This document shows, one piece after another, positions 48,958-60,421 of a stretch of DNA of 64,000 nucleotides. Positions within the stretch are counted from its first letter, which is position 1; each line of letters starts with the position of its first letter. The stretch is from contig CM060842.1 of NCBI GenBank assembly GCA_030762175.1, positions 49,248,501 through 49,312,500 of the forward strand, given 5' to 3'. This DNA comes from Metallyticus violacea (lineage: Eukaryota > Arthropoda > Insecta > Mantodea > Metallyticidae). Both the position numbers and the translations under genes were made by a program. A model generated the notes under the pieces. It searched no databases. It was not told the origin of the DNA and was given only the letters and a program-made list of their open reading frames with translations.

Positions 48958-49252
48958 GTCGGTCCTGGTGGTGCAGTGGTTACCATACTTGCCTCCTAAA
49001 CACAAGATTGCGGGTTCGAACCCGGCCAGGACCGATGGATTTTTTCGGGCGTAAAAATTCTAAGTATGGCTTCCTTCGGAAGGGAAATAAAGCCATGGGT
49101 TCCGTGTTGTACATTTACGCCACGAAAAAGAACCTCAAGCCTGAAAGAGAGGCCTCTGAGTAAAATTTGTCGGCCTTTCACGCCCTGAATTGAATGGGAC
49201 GCTGATGACCTGAGATGTTAAAAAGCGTCCATAAATAAATCAATAAAAAAAA
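48958..49252 (+). mobile_element. Full-length SINE1 with intact Pol III boxes and target-site duplication
   Basis: Box A TGGTGCAGTGG at about 48968, box B GCGGGTTCGAACCCGGCC at about 49010, then GGACCGATGGATTTTTTCGG and the conserved body. Tail AAATAAATCAATAAAAAAAA. Flanked by ATCTCTGGGTAG at 48946-48957 and 49253-49264. This copy defines the family: about 295 bp, tRNA-derived head, body with the CTTCC-TTC-GGAAG hairpin, no ORF. Confidence 0.96.
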
Positions 49253-49264
49253 ATCTCTGGGTAG

Positions 49265-50784
49265 CCCATGAGGATGGGGAAGCAAATTTGCGATAATCTG
49301 TACTATGTGCTTTCGAAGCAAGTATATATATATATAGCGTTTAGTATTTCTCTAAAGAAGATTGATAGGAGATTACAAAGAGTGGCCAACAAGATTCCCA
49401 GGTTTGTTGCCTTTGGGTTTCTTTTTATTCGGCCATTTGAAGTAAGTAGTAAATCGAGAAAGACTCTATAGCTTAGAAGTGTGAAATATCGAATAATGGA
49501 AACGGCGAATGACATTCGCAAAGCCTTATGATTCGTCTGGCGCATTCCAACTGAGGGATACCAATTTGAACACAGAATTAAGAAACTGAGTCAGTTACCT
49601 TTGTTTGGTTTTTTGTTAAGGTATGAGCATTTTATTCGCTAAACATTTTATTTTCCTGGTTTAGCAACAGTAAATTTGTACAGAAGTATGGGTACTTTTT
49701 GCAAAGCTGTTAATGAGCATTATTCGTAAATGTAAATGTATACTTTGTATTTCGTTTAAAATAAGAGCGTTGGAATTATTTCTGGTTAAACTAAAAGTAG
49801 AAAAAGTCTGTAATGCCATTTTTGAATCCTCAGTATACGGCTATCCTCATACACTGAGTTTTTATCTCACTGAACCTCGCACTTAAAAATTTATTAAAGT
49901 GGCGCGCCTTTTTTAACTATCCCTGTTGTTTGCCTTTGTTTTGAAAAATTAGGCATAACATAGCTCCCTTTAATATTTTTAAAGTACTGAATAAAATTTA
50001 CGATACTAAATATTTAATCGCTTGATGAAATGTTGAAGAAATTGTTTAATTTTACGTCCAGTTGGCATTGTGAATGGAAAAGTGAATCTGTCATATATGG
50101 TGTTGTTTTAGCTCTTTCATTGGATGGGCCATAATTATCTGTTAATTTTTCATAGATAATTTATGTAATTAAAATATCTTAATATTACGGTCACCACTGC
50201 CTAATTCATTAGGAACAAAATCAGCCAATAAATGTTCCTTACACATTGGTTGTATTCTGTCCTTAGACATTTGCAAAATTCAAGTTAGGTGTTTCTGAAA
50301 GTATTATTACTTTCATACTGGAGCCAACACAACTTTCTTCACATAATATTTAATTGAGAAAAACTTTCGTTGTCTTCGAACCCGGTGCCCTTCTCTATCT
50401 GGGTCTTGATGGAAATATATCCAAAGCCGGACAGTGTTATAGAGTTACAGCATAAAATGTGGCATGGAAATGTTTTATTTTTCGATTGGAGTTGCATTGA
50501 AAGACTGCACATTTGTGGTCTTATTGCATTCAAACCTGAAAGCGTAGAACAAATTAAAATAAAAATACTTTTATGTAAAGAATAAAACAGTTAAGTGTAG
50601 TAAGGTACCAATTAAACAAGACAATGTACAAAATTATAACCTTTATGTTTCCTTCCCAATAATCCTGATTCTTTACTCTTATACATTCTTTACAAATGTG
50701 CACCGTTTGAAGATTCCATTATATTTCAATAAGCAATATTAGTTACTGCATCTGCTACTAACAGACTATTCTCCTGTCAATTCG
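49265..50784. other. AT-rich stretch without recognised gene
   Basis: A short (TA)n lies at 49321-49335. Nothing else recognised. Confidence 0.5.
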
Positions 50785-52225
50785 CAAATTTAAACTGGTC
50801 TAATTTGACACTTCATAAAATATTACAGCAAAAAAGTGCACTTTTCTGTTTTGGTGCCGCACGGGAAATGGATAAATATTTAACAGTTTGGTCTGAACCA
50901 GATATAAATAAAACTAAATCTAACTTAAATCAAACTCATATTATATGAATTTATTTTAAAATTATTCCCATAAAATAACATCACGCAAACATGTACTATA
51001 TGTACTTTTCTTTTTCCGTGCCAAACAATAAAATGCATAAAAAATAATAATACAGCCTAAATTGAATATACCAATATTAAATCAATCTCACATCAAATGT
51101 CAAACTTAAACTGACCAAATATAATACTATAGGAAAACTTTTCTGAAATATGCATTTTTATATTGCGGTAAAATGTAATACTGTAGTCTGAATTGAGGAT
51201 AAATATAATGAAACCTAATGGAAATTAATCTTGTTTTATTATTAACGTAATCTAACATAGTTTAGCCATAACAAAATATCACGGCAAACATGCACTGAAA
51301 TGTGTAGTGTTCTATTTTAGTTTCGAACGATCCAATGGATTAAAAAAAGTAGTTATATATTCTGAGCTGAACACAAATATAATTACATCTAAAGTAATTA
51401 CACCATGTAAAATTATCTTAACTGGCCTAATAAGCCCAAAATGTTCTCAAATGTGTACTTTTCTGTTATGAATTACGACAAAACTCATTAAAATGTAGTA
51501 ATATAATTTAAATTGACTAAAATTTAAAGCAAACCTAACCTAAATTACCTTCTTATCATGTAAATCTAAATTATAATGACCAAAAAAGGCACAGCATAGT
51601 AAAACAGCAAAAATGTACTGAAATGGGAACTTTTGTGTTTTAGTGAAGAAACGACGAAAATCAATTATTTAGTAATACAGTTTGAATTACATAAATATAA
51701 GAAAACATAACTAAAATCAATCTAAAAAGAATGGCTAAATTAGACACAACAAAACATTAATGTAAAATGCATTAAAATGTGTACTTTTCTATTTTCATAC
51801 CAAGGGACAAAAAGCATAAGAATATAATAAACATGGGCTGAATTGACTTTAAACACAAAGAAACGAAAAATTTTTCTCTTTCTCTTTCTTTGGGTGCCGA
51901 ACAACGAAATTCATAAGAATTTAATAATATAGTCTGTAATGAACTAAAATATAACGAAACGTAACATTAATAAAGGTAACACATTGGAACCAGTCTTAAA
52001 ATTACTTAATGTAGGCCACAACACAATGTTATGGTGCTCAAATAGAAATAGAAATCTAACGAAACAAACCTAATCAAGCTCACATTGCCTGAATTTAAAT
52101 TTAAAATGGCAACTTTCATAGTATCACAGAAAAATGTTTTTTTATATCTTAGTGCCGATAGGCGAAATGCACAAATATGATGTGCATTTTTCTGTTTTAT
52201 TTCCAAACAATGGCATTATCAATTT
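50785..52225. repeat. Degenerate tandem array, unit about 150-170 bp, eight or more units
   Basis: A repeating pattern starts with TGTACTTTTCTGTTTT, then GTGCCGAACGACGAAATGCA, AATAATATAGTCTGAATTGA, CTAAATATAANGAAACCTAA and AATCAATCTCACAT. It ends with AACTGGCCTAATTAGACACA and AAATATCACAGCAAAAATGT. Anchors occur near 50836, 51001, 51150, 51304, 51454, 51624, 51780 and 51886; later units are partial. Units are heavily diverged, so the array is old. No ORF or transposon motif. Confidence 0.85.
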
Positions 52226-53609
52226 TCATGCATCATTCAAGTCATCACTGTGCTACTTAATTTAGAGTTAAATAGTGTCAACTGACTTAGGAGTTACCTG
52301 CATGTCAATCATTGGGCGTGCAGAGTGGCCACTACAAACGATTTCAGTCTTACATGTTAAGCTTCTGTCATAACTACCTTCTTCATTGTGTTTGGAACAT
52401 ATCACCACTCTTGAAATTGACTGCTAATCTGCTATATTTAGAAATATTTTCCACTCGTTTCGTCAGATATTATGAAAGGCACCAAGTCTGTTAATTCATT
52501 GCTATTGATTTTGCAATTAGTGTCTAAAGCAGTCCTTTCCAACGCGATACCCGCAGGAGCCATGGCGCCTTTCGTAAGCAGATATTTAAAATACCGAATT
52601 TTTATATTAATTCAAGTTGCAAAACCAAAGGATTTTCAAACAGGTGAGTAATATTTTAAAAAAAGTTTTCCCACTATTCCCAGGTGCATGTTTTTGTACA
52701 TACTATACTGCCCTCCCTAACAACGCCAGTCCTGGAGAAAACACTCGTCTTCTCAAGAATAGGCTATTTACACTATGAGTTGTATCATTAATTTTCTTTC
52801 CGTTGTGAACAGGACATAAAAATTCGTAGAGAGCTACCCCTCCACCCACTACTACGATTTGCGCTTTTCTTATCGGCAATTCAAGTCCAACAACAAAAAT
52901 ATGCCGCAAACAACGGAATTCATGATAGGCTCCAACAGAATTGTAATAATTTTATTTGAAAGTTCGCACTCCTGAGTCAAACATTCAGAATAACTTGAGT
53001 TGCGAAGTTACTAAGTCAATTGTGAGTCAGTTTATTAATGCATTCTAATTTCAGTTTTAAGCCAAGTGTCAGTATATTTTTTTCTTCAAATTGTTAAGTT
53101 ATTAAGGAGTACTATTATTCGTAAACTATTCTTTATAGGGTTGGCTAAAATATTAGGATTTAGGCATGTATTTATTTCTCGCATTTTTATTAAAAACATA
53201 CTTTCCTAAAAAAGAAATAGGAGATTTGACTTGCTCCCTAAATTCATAAGGCTGAAAAATTTAGGAAAATAAATTAATTTTTTTACTTACATAATTTATT
53301 TATACTTACATAATTTATTTAGAGTGTAAAGTTTGATATATTAACAAGTGTTCATAATATTTATGGAAAGAACCTACAATTTAAACAGAGAATGGGAGAA
53401 GTTTTATTGAATACAAAGAAACGTCTGTTTATTAATTGTGTGATGCTAGGGTTCCTAAGATAAATAACACTGCAGGGCATTTTTTCGACTAATCACATTA
53501 ACTTCAATACTGTTTTGGTTTGGACATGTCTTTGACAGGTCACACTTTCATAAATACAAATTCTGCCTGACAGACCTATAACTAGATGATGCATCTGTAC
53601 CAGCTACAC
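52226..53609. other. AT-rich stretch without recognised gene
   Basis: Nothing recognised. Confidence 0.5.
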
Positions 53610-53880
53610 ATTGCCTCCTAAAACCAATATCGCTGGTTCGATCCCGGAAAGGATCGATGGATTTTTTCGGACGTAAAAATCCTAAGTATGGGCTCCTTCG
53701 GAAGGGAAGTAAAGCCATGAGTCCCATGTCGTAGATTTATACACGAAAAAGAACCTCAAGCCTCAAAGAAGAGGCCTCTGAGCAAAATTTATCGGCCGTT
53801 TCCAAGCCATGAATTGAATGGGACGATGATGACCTAAGATGTTCAAGAGGGTCAGTAAAAATAAACCACATAAACAAATC
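53610..53880 (+). mobile_element. SINE1 copy, box A lost
   Basis: TTGCCTCCTAAAACC, box B-like GCTGGTTCGATCCCGG, GATGGATTTTTTCGGACGT, full body, AAATAAACCACATAAACAAA tail. Confidence 0.9.
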
Positions 53881-54559
53881 AACAATCCGCTACACATAAG
53901 ATTTTCCTCAACAGGTCAGATTTTTCACTAATTGCAAGATTGTAAGCAATAAATGTAAGTAAATATAATTACATTTAAAAAGATTTAGTATTTTAAGATT
54001 TTGATTTTATTATCACCTTTATCAGTGGTGGTGGTGGTGGTGGTGGTGGTGGTGACTCGCACCTTCATAGGCATCAGTCAGATATGTTAGAGTATATATG
54101 GCATTTGAATAGCATGCTCTAAAGAAGTTTGTGAGGTATAATCCCAATTTAGACATTTTTCCTCTCCCAAATTGTCTCTTTGGTAGTGAAAGACAGGATT
54201 AGGAAGGAGGCTGTAAAGGGAGCTGCAGAGAAGCTTTTTCCATGTATAGCCTATAGAAAGATATTTCCACGTACTGCTCTCTGCAACATGTCTGCAGTGC
54301 TATAAATCATTCTCATACTAAGAATTGTCCAAAAAGCTCGAACTCCCGCAATCTTTCAAGCATCTCAACACGATATAACAGTAGTTACTTGTTTTATACG
54401 AATGTAACTCTTTCTTCAATTGTTTAACCTTCTAATGTGGTCAATAATTCAAATAATCCCAGGCTCTATGTGATAATTCTTTCAGGGACCAGCAAACGTG
54501 CCTCAGGAAGCCCTTTCATTCTCAAAGGTTTGATTTTTAGTGATACAATGGGAATGATT
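53881..54559. other. Stretch without recognised gene
   Basis: (GGT)n at 54025-54054. The right part may belong to the mariner remnant that follows, but no motif is readable. Confidence 0.4.
54025..54054. repeat. (GGT)n microsatellite
   Basis: Ten GGT units. Confidence 0.97.
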
Positions 54560-54930
54560 TATATTCCGACACAAGGATGTTCTTTATCATTTTTCTTTCC
54601 ATTTCTATCAGACCTTTTTTTACTTTTCAACACTCTCTATACTTGGATCAGCAAGTTTCCAATAAAAACTCTTTTCCTAGAGTTAAGTGTTTAAGTTTTG
54701 GAATAGGACAAAGTAATTGGGGAGCAAATCGGGGGAATATGGTGAAAAATCATTCAAAGTTCAGTTTATGCACTTTTGTTATTGAGATTGTCGATGTGTA
54801 GTACAGTGCATTGTGCTAGTGAACAAACAATGGCGCTGCCTGCTATTCCTTTACTCTTTTCCAAGTAGACCTTGGGAAGCCTTTCTTCCCAAAACAATAG
54901 AAGCGGTAATGAATAGAGCCCTGCTTTTAT
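54560..54930 (-). pseudogene. mariner-like transposase remnant
   Basis: Minus strand reads TVLHIDN (second catalytic Asp region) and, after a frameshift, FSPYSPDLLPNYFVLFQNLN, the HPPYSPDLAPSDYFLFPNLK motif with the third catalytic Asp changed to Asn. EKSFYWK may match the GKRF region. The C-terminus is not clear. Confidence 0.75.
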
Positions 54931-55039
54931 GGTGATAAATATGAAAGTAGGATCTTTAAATACATGTGTCAGGTAGTCTAAGGCATGATCACTGATACCC
55001 TTCCTGTCGCCATTACTCGCCCAGGTACTTGTACCAATT

Positions 55040-55330
55040 TTATTTCGTTTATTTGCCGACGCTCTTTAACATCTCAGATCATCAGCGTCCCATTCAACTC
55101 AGGGCGTGAAACGGCCGACAAATTTTGCTCAGAGATCTCTTCTTTCAGGCTTGAGGTTCTTTTTCGTGCCGTAAATGTACGACACGGGATCCACGGCTTT
55201 ACTTCCCTTCCGAAGGAAGCCACACTTAGGATTTTTAAGCCCAAAAAATTCATCAATACTGGCCGGGTTTGAACCCTCGATCTTGTGTTTAGGAGGAAAG
55301 TATGCAAGTATGCTTACCACTACACTACTA
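55040..55330 (-). mobile_element. SINE1 copy, near full length
   Basis: Reverse tail, body and head: GGGTTTGAACCCTCGATCTT (box B) and GTATGCTTACCACTACACTA (box A side). An 8-base stutter (AGTATGCA) lies in the head. Confidence 0.92.
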
Positions 55331-55379
55331 CATAAGATTAAGTCGTGACTGTCTGCAAATTACTAAAAACTTAATGTGC

Positions 55380-57350
55380 ATCGTGTGTACGGAAATACGT
55401 AAACTCGAGGTGGAAAATGCAGAAACTTGTGCGTATTGATAATGCTTTTATAAGTGGTGATGCAGCAAATAATTCCCCCAAAAATGATAAAATCGGTGAT
55501 CATTGGACGTGCAAATCATATATGAAACGCTTCTAAATCATGCGCAGTAAAGAAAAACGAAGTACAGAAATATCTTGAGTGAAAGTGAAAAGTTGTGGGG
55601 AAAGGAACATCAAGAAAAAGAATCACAACTGCTTCATTGTTCAGATCTGCTAAACAGAAATTATTCATTCAAATCATGTCGCAGTAATCGAATAGTGTAT
55701 CATTCGGTAATATGCTTCATTCTGACCACGCATGCCGAAATATTATGAAAAGAATTGAAATGAAAAAGTGGCTCTGTGCATTATAGAATCGAGTAGTGCC
55801 AACTTTAGTATAGTGATAGATGAATGTACAACGATTTTAATAGAATCTGCTCAATACTTTACGTACACATGTCCTTTGAGGGGGTAGCTTGGAATTTTTT
55901 TTTTAATTGTTGAATTAGAAAGTGTGACGGGAAGGTATTTTCAAGACATTGTTAGCCGCTCTTGAAAAGTATAACAATAAATATTTTGACTTAAAAAGTC
56001 ATCTTGTAGGTATGGTAACAAACGGTGCATCAATAAAGGCATAGCCGCTACGCTGCTTAAACAAGGACTTAATTGTCGTGCATTGTATGAACCACAAAAT
56101 GTAACTGCTGTGCATGAAGTTATGCAAAGTAGCACATTTGTACCATATACAGTCCTATTTAGACGGCTTATATTCTGCGTTTTCTCAAAACGTAGGTTTT
56201 TTATGTAGGCTGGGTTACTTCCTCATAAATGCTGTTCGAGATCTTCAAAGCCACAGTTCTCTTGTCCATCTTTTTGAGAGAGAGGAAAAAAAAAAAAAAA
56301 CTGAGTCATGATGGTTCCCGATCAACTCGCGAGAGGTCTAAGTTTGGAATTGGTAAAATATCTCACAAAGTGGTTGCTTGTAATGGAATTAGTTGTATTT
56401 TGGTATCCTAGAAGCTCTGAAAATATCATCAATCTTTATGCAAAACAGAAATTCTTCAGTTCTTAGAGAAAAACAAGAAATTGACATGGCTAAAAAACTT
56501 TTGAAACATTGAAAACAACTGTCTGGCCGCGTATTAAGAAGACAGTTCAAGTTATGCAATAAATATAATAAACTCCAGATATTCCGAAAGAAATGTTTTT
56601 CGGTCAATGGCAGACAGTATTTTTTTTTTTTTTTTTTTTTTGAATAGTGTTTAACGCCCGTTTTCACTACTGAGGCACCACAGGCGGTGGACACTGATGA
56701 TACATGAGATGAAATGATAAATTGGGAAAGGATATTTTTTTTTTAAGGAAGGAAGCGTTCCAGGCCTAAGTTTAGGTACCTCCCCGGCATTTGCCAGTTA
56801 TGAAGACTGAGGAAAACCTGGAAAAACCCCAGTCAGGGAGGACGGTCCTGGCGGGATTCGAACCGCAGACCTCCCGCTCACGAGTCCGTGCCTTAACGAC
56901 CTCGGCCACCCGTGGCGGTGGCAGACAGTATGAAAAGTCATTTTGAAGACTGGGAATTGTTTTCGGGAGTAGCAGTATTAAGTGACCTTCAAATGGATGT
57001 GAATGCATATATTATGGTGACATGTCAATTGCTCGTTTATGTAGAAAAGGTCAATTTTAAATGAAGTGAAAGCACGAGTGCGTTAAAGATTTTCGCGTTT
57101 ATAAAGAAAAATCTCGGCACTTTCCCACTTCAGTGAAAGAATTTGTGAAATCAGTCGAAATTATATCTATAACTGGATGTGAACATGGATTTAGTGCCAT
57201 GAATCTAATGATGACTGATCAGAGAAATCATTTACAAATCCTAACACTTTCAAATCTACTTCTTCCGTCCCCCCCCCCCCTAATAAAGGGACTTCCATTG
57301 AATTGCTTCAACAGAAAAGTTTGCAGCAAAATGAATTAAGTCTCATTGCC
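55380..57350 (+). pseudogene. hAT-type transposase remnant (KIAA1586/ZMYM-like), split by SINE2
   Basis: Pieces in order: FSIVIDECTTI near 55800 (hAT first catalytic region, usually FSIMIDEST); LIVELESVTGRYFQDI near 55900; KDLIVVHCMNHKM near 56065 (W-HC-NHR region); HLYHIQSYLDGLYSAFSQN near 56130; then KEFVKSVEIISITGCEHGFS near 57130-57195 and AMNLMMTDQRN, the C-terminal dimerisation region. Frameshifts and stops throughout. A SINE2 lies at 56621-56918. Confidence 0.85.
56621..56918 (-). mobile_element. Full-length SINE2 inserted in the hAT remnant, 13-bp target duplication
   Basis: T run, GAATAGTGTTTAACGCCCG, GAGGCACCACAGGCGGTGG, GATGATACATGAGATGAAA, CCAGGCCTAAGTTTAGGTAC, box B complement GGGATTCGAACCGCAGACC and ACCTCGGCCACCCGTGGCGG. 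Flanked by TGGCAGACAGTAT at 56608-56620 and 56919-56931. Confidence 0.96.
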
Positions 57351-57507
57351 TTTGATAAACCAATAGGTAAACCATTGTACCTTCAGGAACAATCTCATTC
57401 GGCTCATCTATTCAACTAAACTCTGTAAGTTAAAATGACAGCAAATAGCCTGATTGTGTAAATTTTCTTTCTCTGTAATATGATTAATGGTACACTTGTT
57501 AATAAAT

Positions 57508-57715
57508 TATTTGGTTTATTTACGGACTCTCTTTGTCTCTGGTCATTAGCATGCCATTCAATTCAGAGCGTGAAATGGCTGATAAATTTTGCTCAGGCTT
57601 GAGGTTATTTTACGCGCCGTAAATCTGCGACACGGGACCCATGACCGTACTTCCCTTTCGAAGGAAGCCATACTTAGGATTTTTGCCGAAAAAACCCATT
57701 AACCCTGTTAGGGTA
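57508..57715 (-). mobile_element. SINE1 copy, head mostly lost
   Basis: GGTTTATTTACGGACTCTCT, ATTCAGAGCGTGAAATGGCT, CGCCGTAAATCTGCGACACG, TTCGAAGGAAGCCATACTTA. An internal deletion removes GAGGCCTCTTCTTT. Confidence 0.88.
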
Positions 57716-58078
57716 ATGGTACGCAAAAAGTTATATAAAGGAAGTAATTATAAATTATATATTGGTACATAATAGGCATTTATACAATAAAATAATACCA
57801 TAAAGTTGCTTTATATATATTTGTTAACCCACTAAGACCAACCCCTTCCCTAGTGGTAAAAGCACAAATCGCATACTGCTTCAGTGTAAATTTTGCTTTG
57901 CCGATAAATTTTGCGTTGCTTATATATGCAGTGATGGAAACGCCCATCAGCAAGGAAGTGAGAACAGTTTCATTTTACGTGTAAGCTAATACTTTACATA
58001 TTAATAGCTCTAAACATTATTCTTGGTATCGAGCTCACTCAATACTGTATTTATATTAAAAAAATTATGTGATTTGGG

Positions 58079-58196
58079 TCTTCCGGGCTGTTAGGCCATT
58101 GCTCAATGGGATTCTTCTCCATATTGCCAGATGTTTCGTCCAAGATTGCGTGGAGAACAATACCACTGGACCACGACATTACAGCCCGGAGAACTC
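58079..58196 (-). mobile_element. Small element with inverted ends and hammerhead-like core
   Basis: TCCGGGCTGT at 58082-58091 is matched by its complement ACAGCCCGGA at 58181-58190. On the minus strand TCCACGCAATCTTGGACGAAAC shows a short stem (TCCA...TGGA) closed by CGAAAC, as in the stem II/GAAA part of hammerhead ribozymes. The CUGANGA part is not intact. Similar units are, to my memory, widespread in arthropods; class not settled. Confidence 0.55.
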
Positions 58197-58440
58197 GGTT
58201 CATATAATTGACACTGGCCGTGAAAAACCTACGTTCTACATTAATAAAAAATAGTACTCCGAGTAACAACAATTAAATGTTATAATAATTAACATTTGCC
58301 GCAAAATATTAGAATTTGAGTAACATAAAATAGATCTCTGACGAAACGGTATATAGAGGTTAGTTAAAATTAATGAAATAAAAGCGTCAGCGAATGCTTT
58401 TGAAAGAATAAAATAAAAAAATGAGTAGGCAAGCACTTAC

Positions 58441-58600
58441 TCCCTTGCTGTTTGGCTCTGTCATCACAACAGCGCAGCTGGCAGGTTGAAGTTGGAGGCA
58501 ATTACGCTAGATGGCAGTGTATCTGAGCTTGCCCACCAAACAAGAGAATCCAGTAACTCGTGACAGTTTTGTGTGTGTATAGTTCGTTGGTATTTAACAA
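58441..58600 (-). other. Candidate minus-strand first exon
   Basis: Minus strand has ATGACAGAGCCAAACAGCAA followed by GGGA|GTAAGTGCTTG, a strong donor at 58441/58440. That would give an eight-codon start MTEPNSKG in a GC-richer segment. An in-frame stop lies upstream, as expected for a leader. No promoter evidence. It would face away from dap. Confidence 0.25.
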
Positions 58601-59764
58601 TCTCCCATAACAACTGTAGGGTTACGACATGGCAGCATATTCAGAAGCTGAGCAAGGAACAGACAGATATGTTTCGCTTTATTTGTGGGTTGTTTTAAGT
58701 CCTAATGTCATTGTTAGTGTTTTCATAGTTCATTGTTTAAATTTTTAGTGTCTATGCAAGCATTAATCTTATTTTTATAGCATTCTAACGCTATTCAGAA
58801 AATATTCGACGTTTTTTTTTTTTCTGTCTTTCTTTCTTGTTTGTTATTGATTTCATACATTTTAAATACAAGAAATAACGACGTTGCTTCATCCGGAAGC
58901 CAAGAATGCTATTTTCGTTTTATAGCATTTTCGCGCGAAGCAAGGTGGTAGTATAGTACCATTTGCTACCATGATCTTTTCGCAATAAATTATAGAAATA
59001 AATAAAATGAAGCGTTTAACATTAAAACGGCCAGTATATTCTCATTGTATAACGATAATTTTATTCCTAAACTTTTAATTTGCTAGCTGTGCTTAGGCTA
59101 GCCAGATTTCCTGATTTTGGCGGGATTTACCGAAACATTTTTCTTGTGAAATAAGTTTCCGCTTCTAGACTTGACATAAGTTTTTCTAATTTTCCATCTT
59201 TATTTTGAAAAAAATTCTAAAATAAAAGCAACTTTTAGCCGTTTCAATTTGATGCATAAGATTTTATTGGAAAAACTTGCTTAATAAATTTTGATTGCAA
59301 GTGTGTGTAAATTCCAAGTTGAACTGCAAAAACTTTTATAATGTTATAAAAAGTGATTAAAAATCAAATCAATGTTAGATTTTCAGAAATGTATGAACAT
59401 AGCTGATCTTTAGGTAAAGAATATCTGTGTATAATGGGGAGGACTATTTGTAGTAGGTGTATGTTCTGCTATTGTATTTTAGCTGTCCAATATACTACAG
59501 AATACCGTAACTTGTTGATACGGTGATATAATAAAGCTACTAAAATCGTTTTAAAAATTCTACTTTCGGTGATTCAGTTGTTTTTGCGTTCTATAGTGAA
59601 TAACTAATCACATATTCAAGACATAATATGCTTATTCTGTACTTTCCTTTCATTTTTTGTTTGTACCAGAACCATTTGTTTTTATGACTTCCCGCTAATA
59701 TACTAAGTTGGCTCATGTGCTGGATTTGAGAAAAGAACTTGAACCGATCCATCTCTTAAGATTA
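58601..59764. other. AT-rich stretch without recognised gene
   Basis: The + strand at 58630-58690 has GACATGGCAGCATATTCAGA with a short open frame (MAAYSEAEQ), not recognised. Confidence 0.4.
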
Positions 59765-60046
59765 ACCGCCACAGGTAGCCGAGGTTGTTAAGGCACGGAG
59801 ACTCGTAAGCAGAAAGTCTGGGATTCTATTATCGCCAGGATTTTCTTCTCCATTTTTTTTTTTTCTCCTTCTTCCCAGGTTTCCCTCGGTTCTAATAAAT
59901 GGCAAGTGCCAGGGAGGTACTTAAACTTAGGCCTGGAACGTTTCCCCTCTTTAAAAAAAATCCTTTCGCAATTATCATTTCATCTCGTATATTATCGGTG
60001 TCTGTGATACCTCAGTAGTAAAAAACGAGCGTTAAACACTATTAAA
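59765..60046 (+). mobile_element. SINE2 copy with decayed box B
   Basis: CCGCCACAGGTAGCCGAGGT TGTTAAGGCACGGA, then TCTGGGATTCTATTATCGCC (decayed box B), AGGTTTCCCTCGGTTC, CTTAGGCCTGGAACG, ATCATTTCATCTCGTATATT and TCAGTAGTAAAAAACGAGCG. Confidence 0.9.
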
Positions 60047-60387
60047 AGTATATATTTCTAAGATTCGGGCGTATAAACGACAAGGCTTTTTAATATTTGA
60101 CAAAAACTGAGGGAATTTCCATTATTTTTATCAGACTTGCCTGGTAACCCTAGCTATGCTTTTTATAAAAGCAGTGCGTGTATTCGTGAACCAGCCGAAA
60201 GTCAGTATATGGCGTTAGATAATTTACAATAGCATAGCCGGAATTCACGCGTGTATTTAACAAATCTGGTGGTAAATCCAGTGAGCGTTTCAGTTGTAAA
60301 CATAAAGATGTAATTTTAAGTATTTAATTTAATTGTATTCCATTGCGCTTTAGATTTCTGCTTAGAAAAATTATATAGCAAGACAAT

Positions 60388-60421
<34 letters not shown>

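Noticed and set aside
48958..49030. tRNA gene
   Set aside because: Exact box A and box B, but the sequence runs on into a SINE body with target duplications and has no closing acceptor stem.
51530..51545. Telomeric CCTAA repeats
   Set aside because: Only two units (CCTAACCTAA), inside the degenerate tandem array.
58630..58700. Start of another DUF4817-type ORF (MAAYSEAEQ...)
   Set aside because: Too short and lacks the following conserved block.
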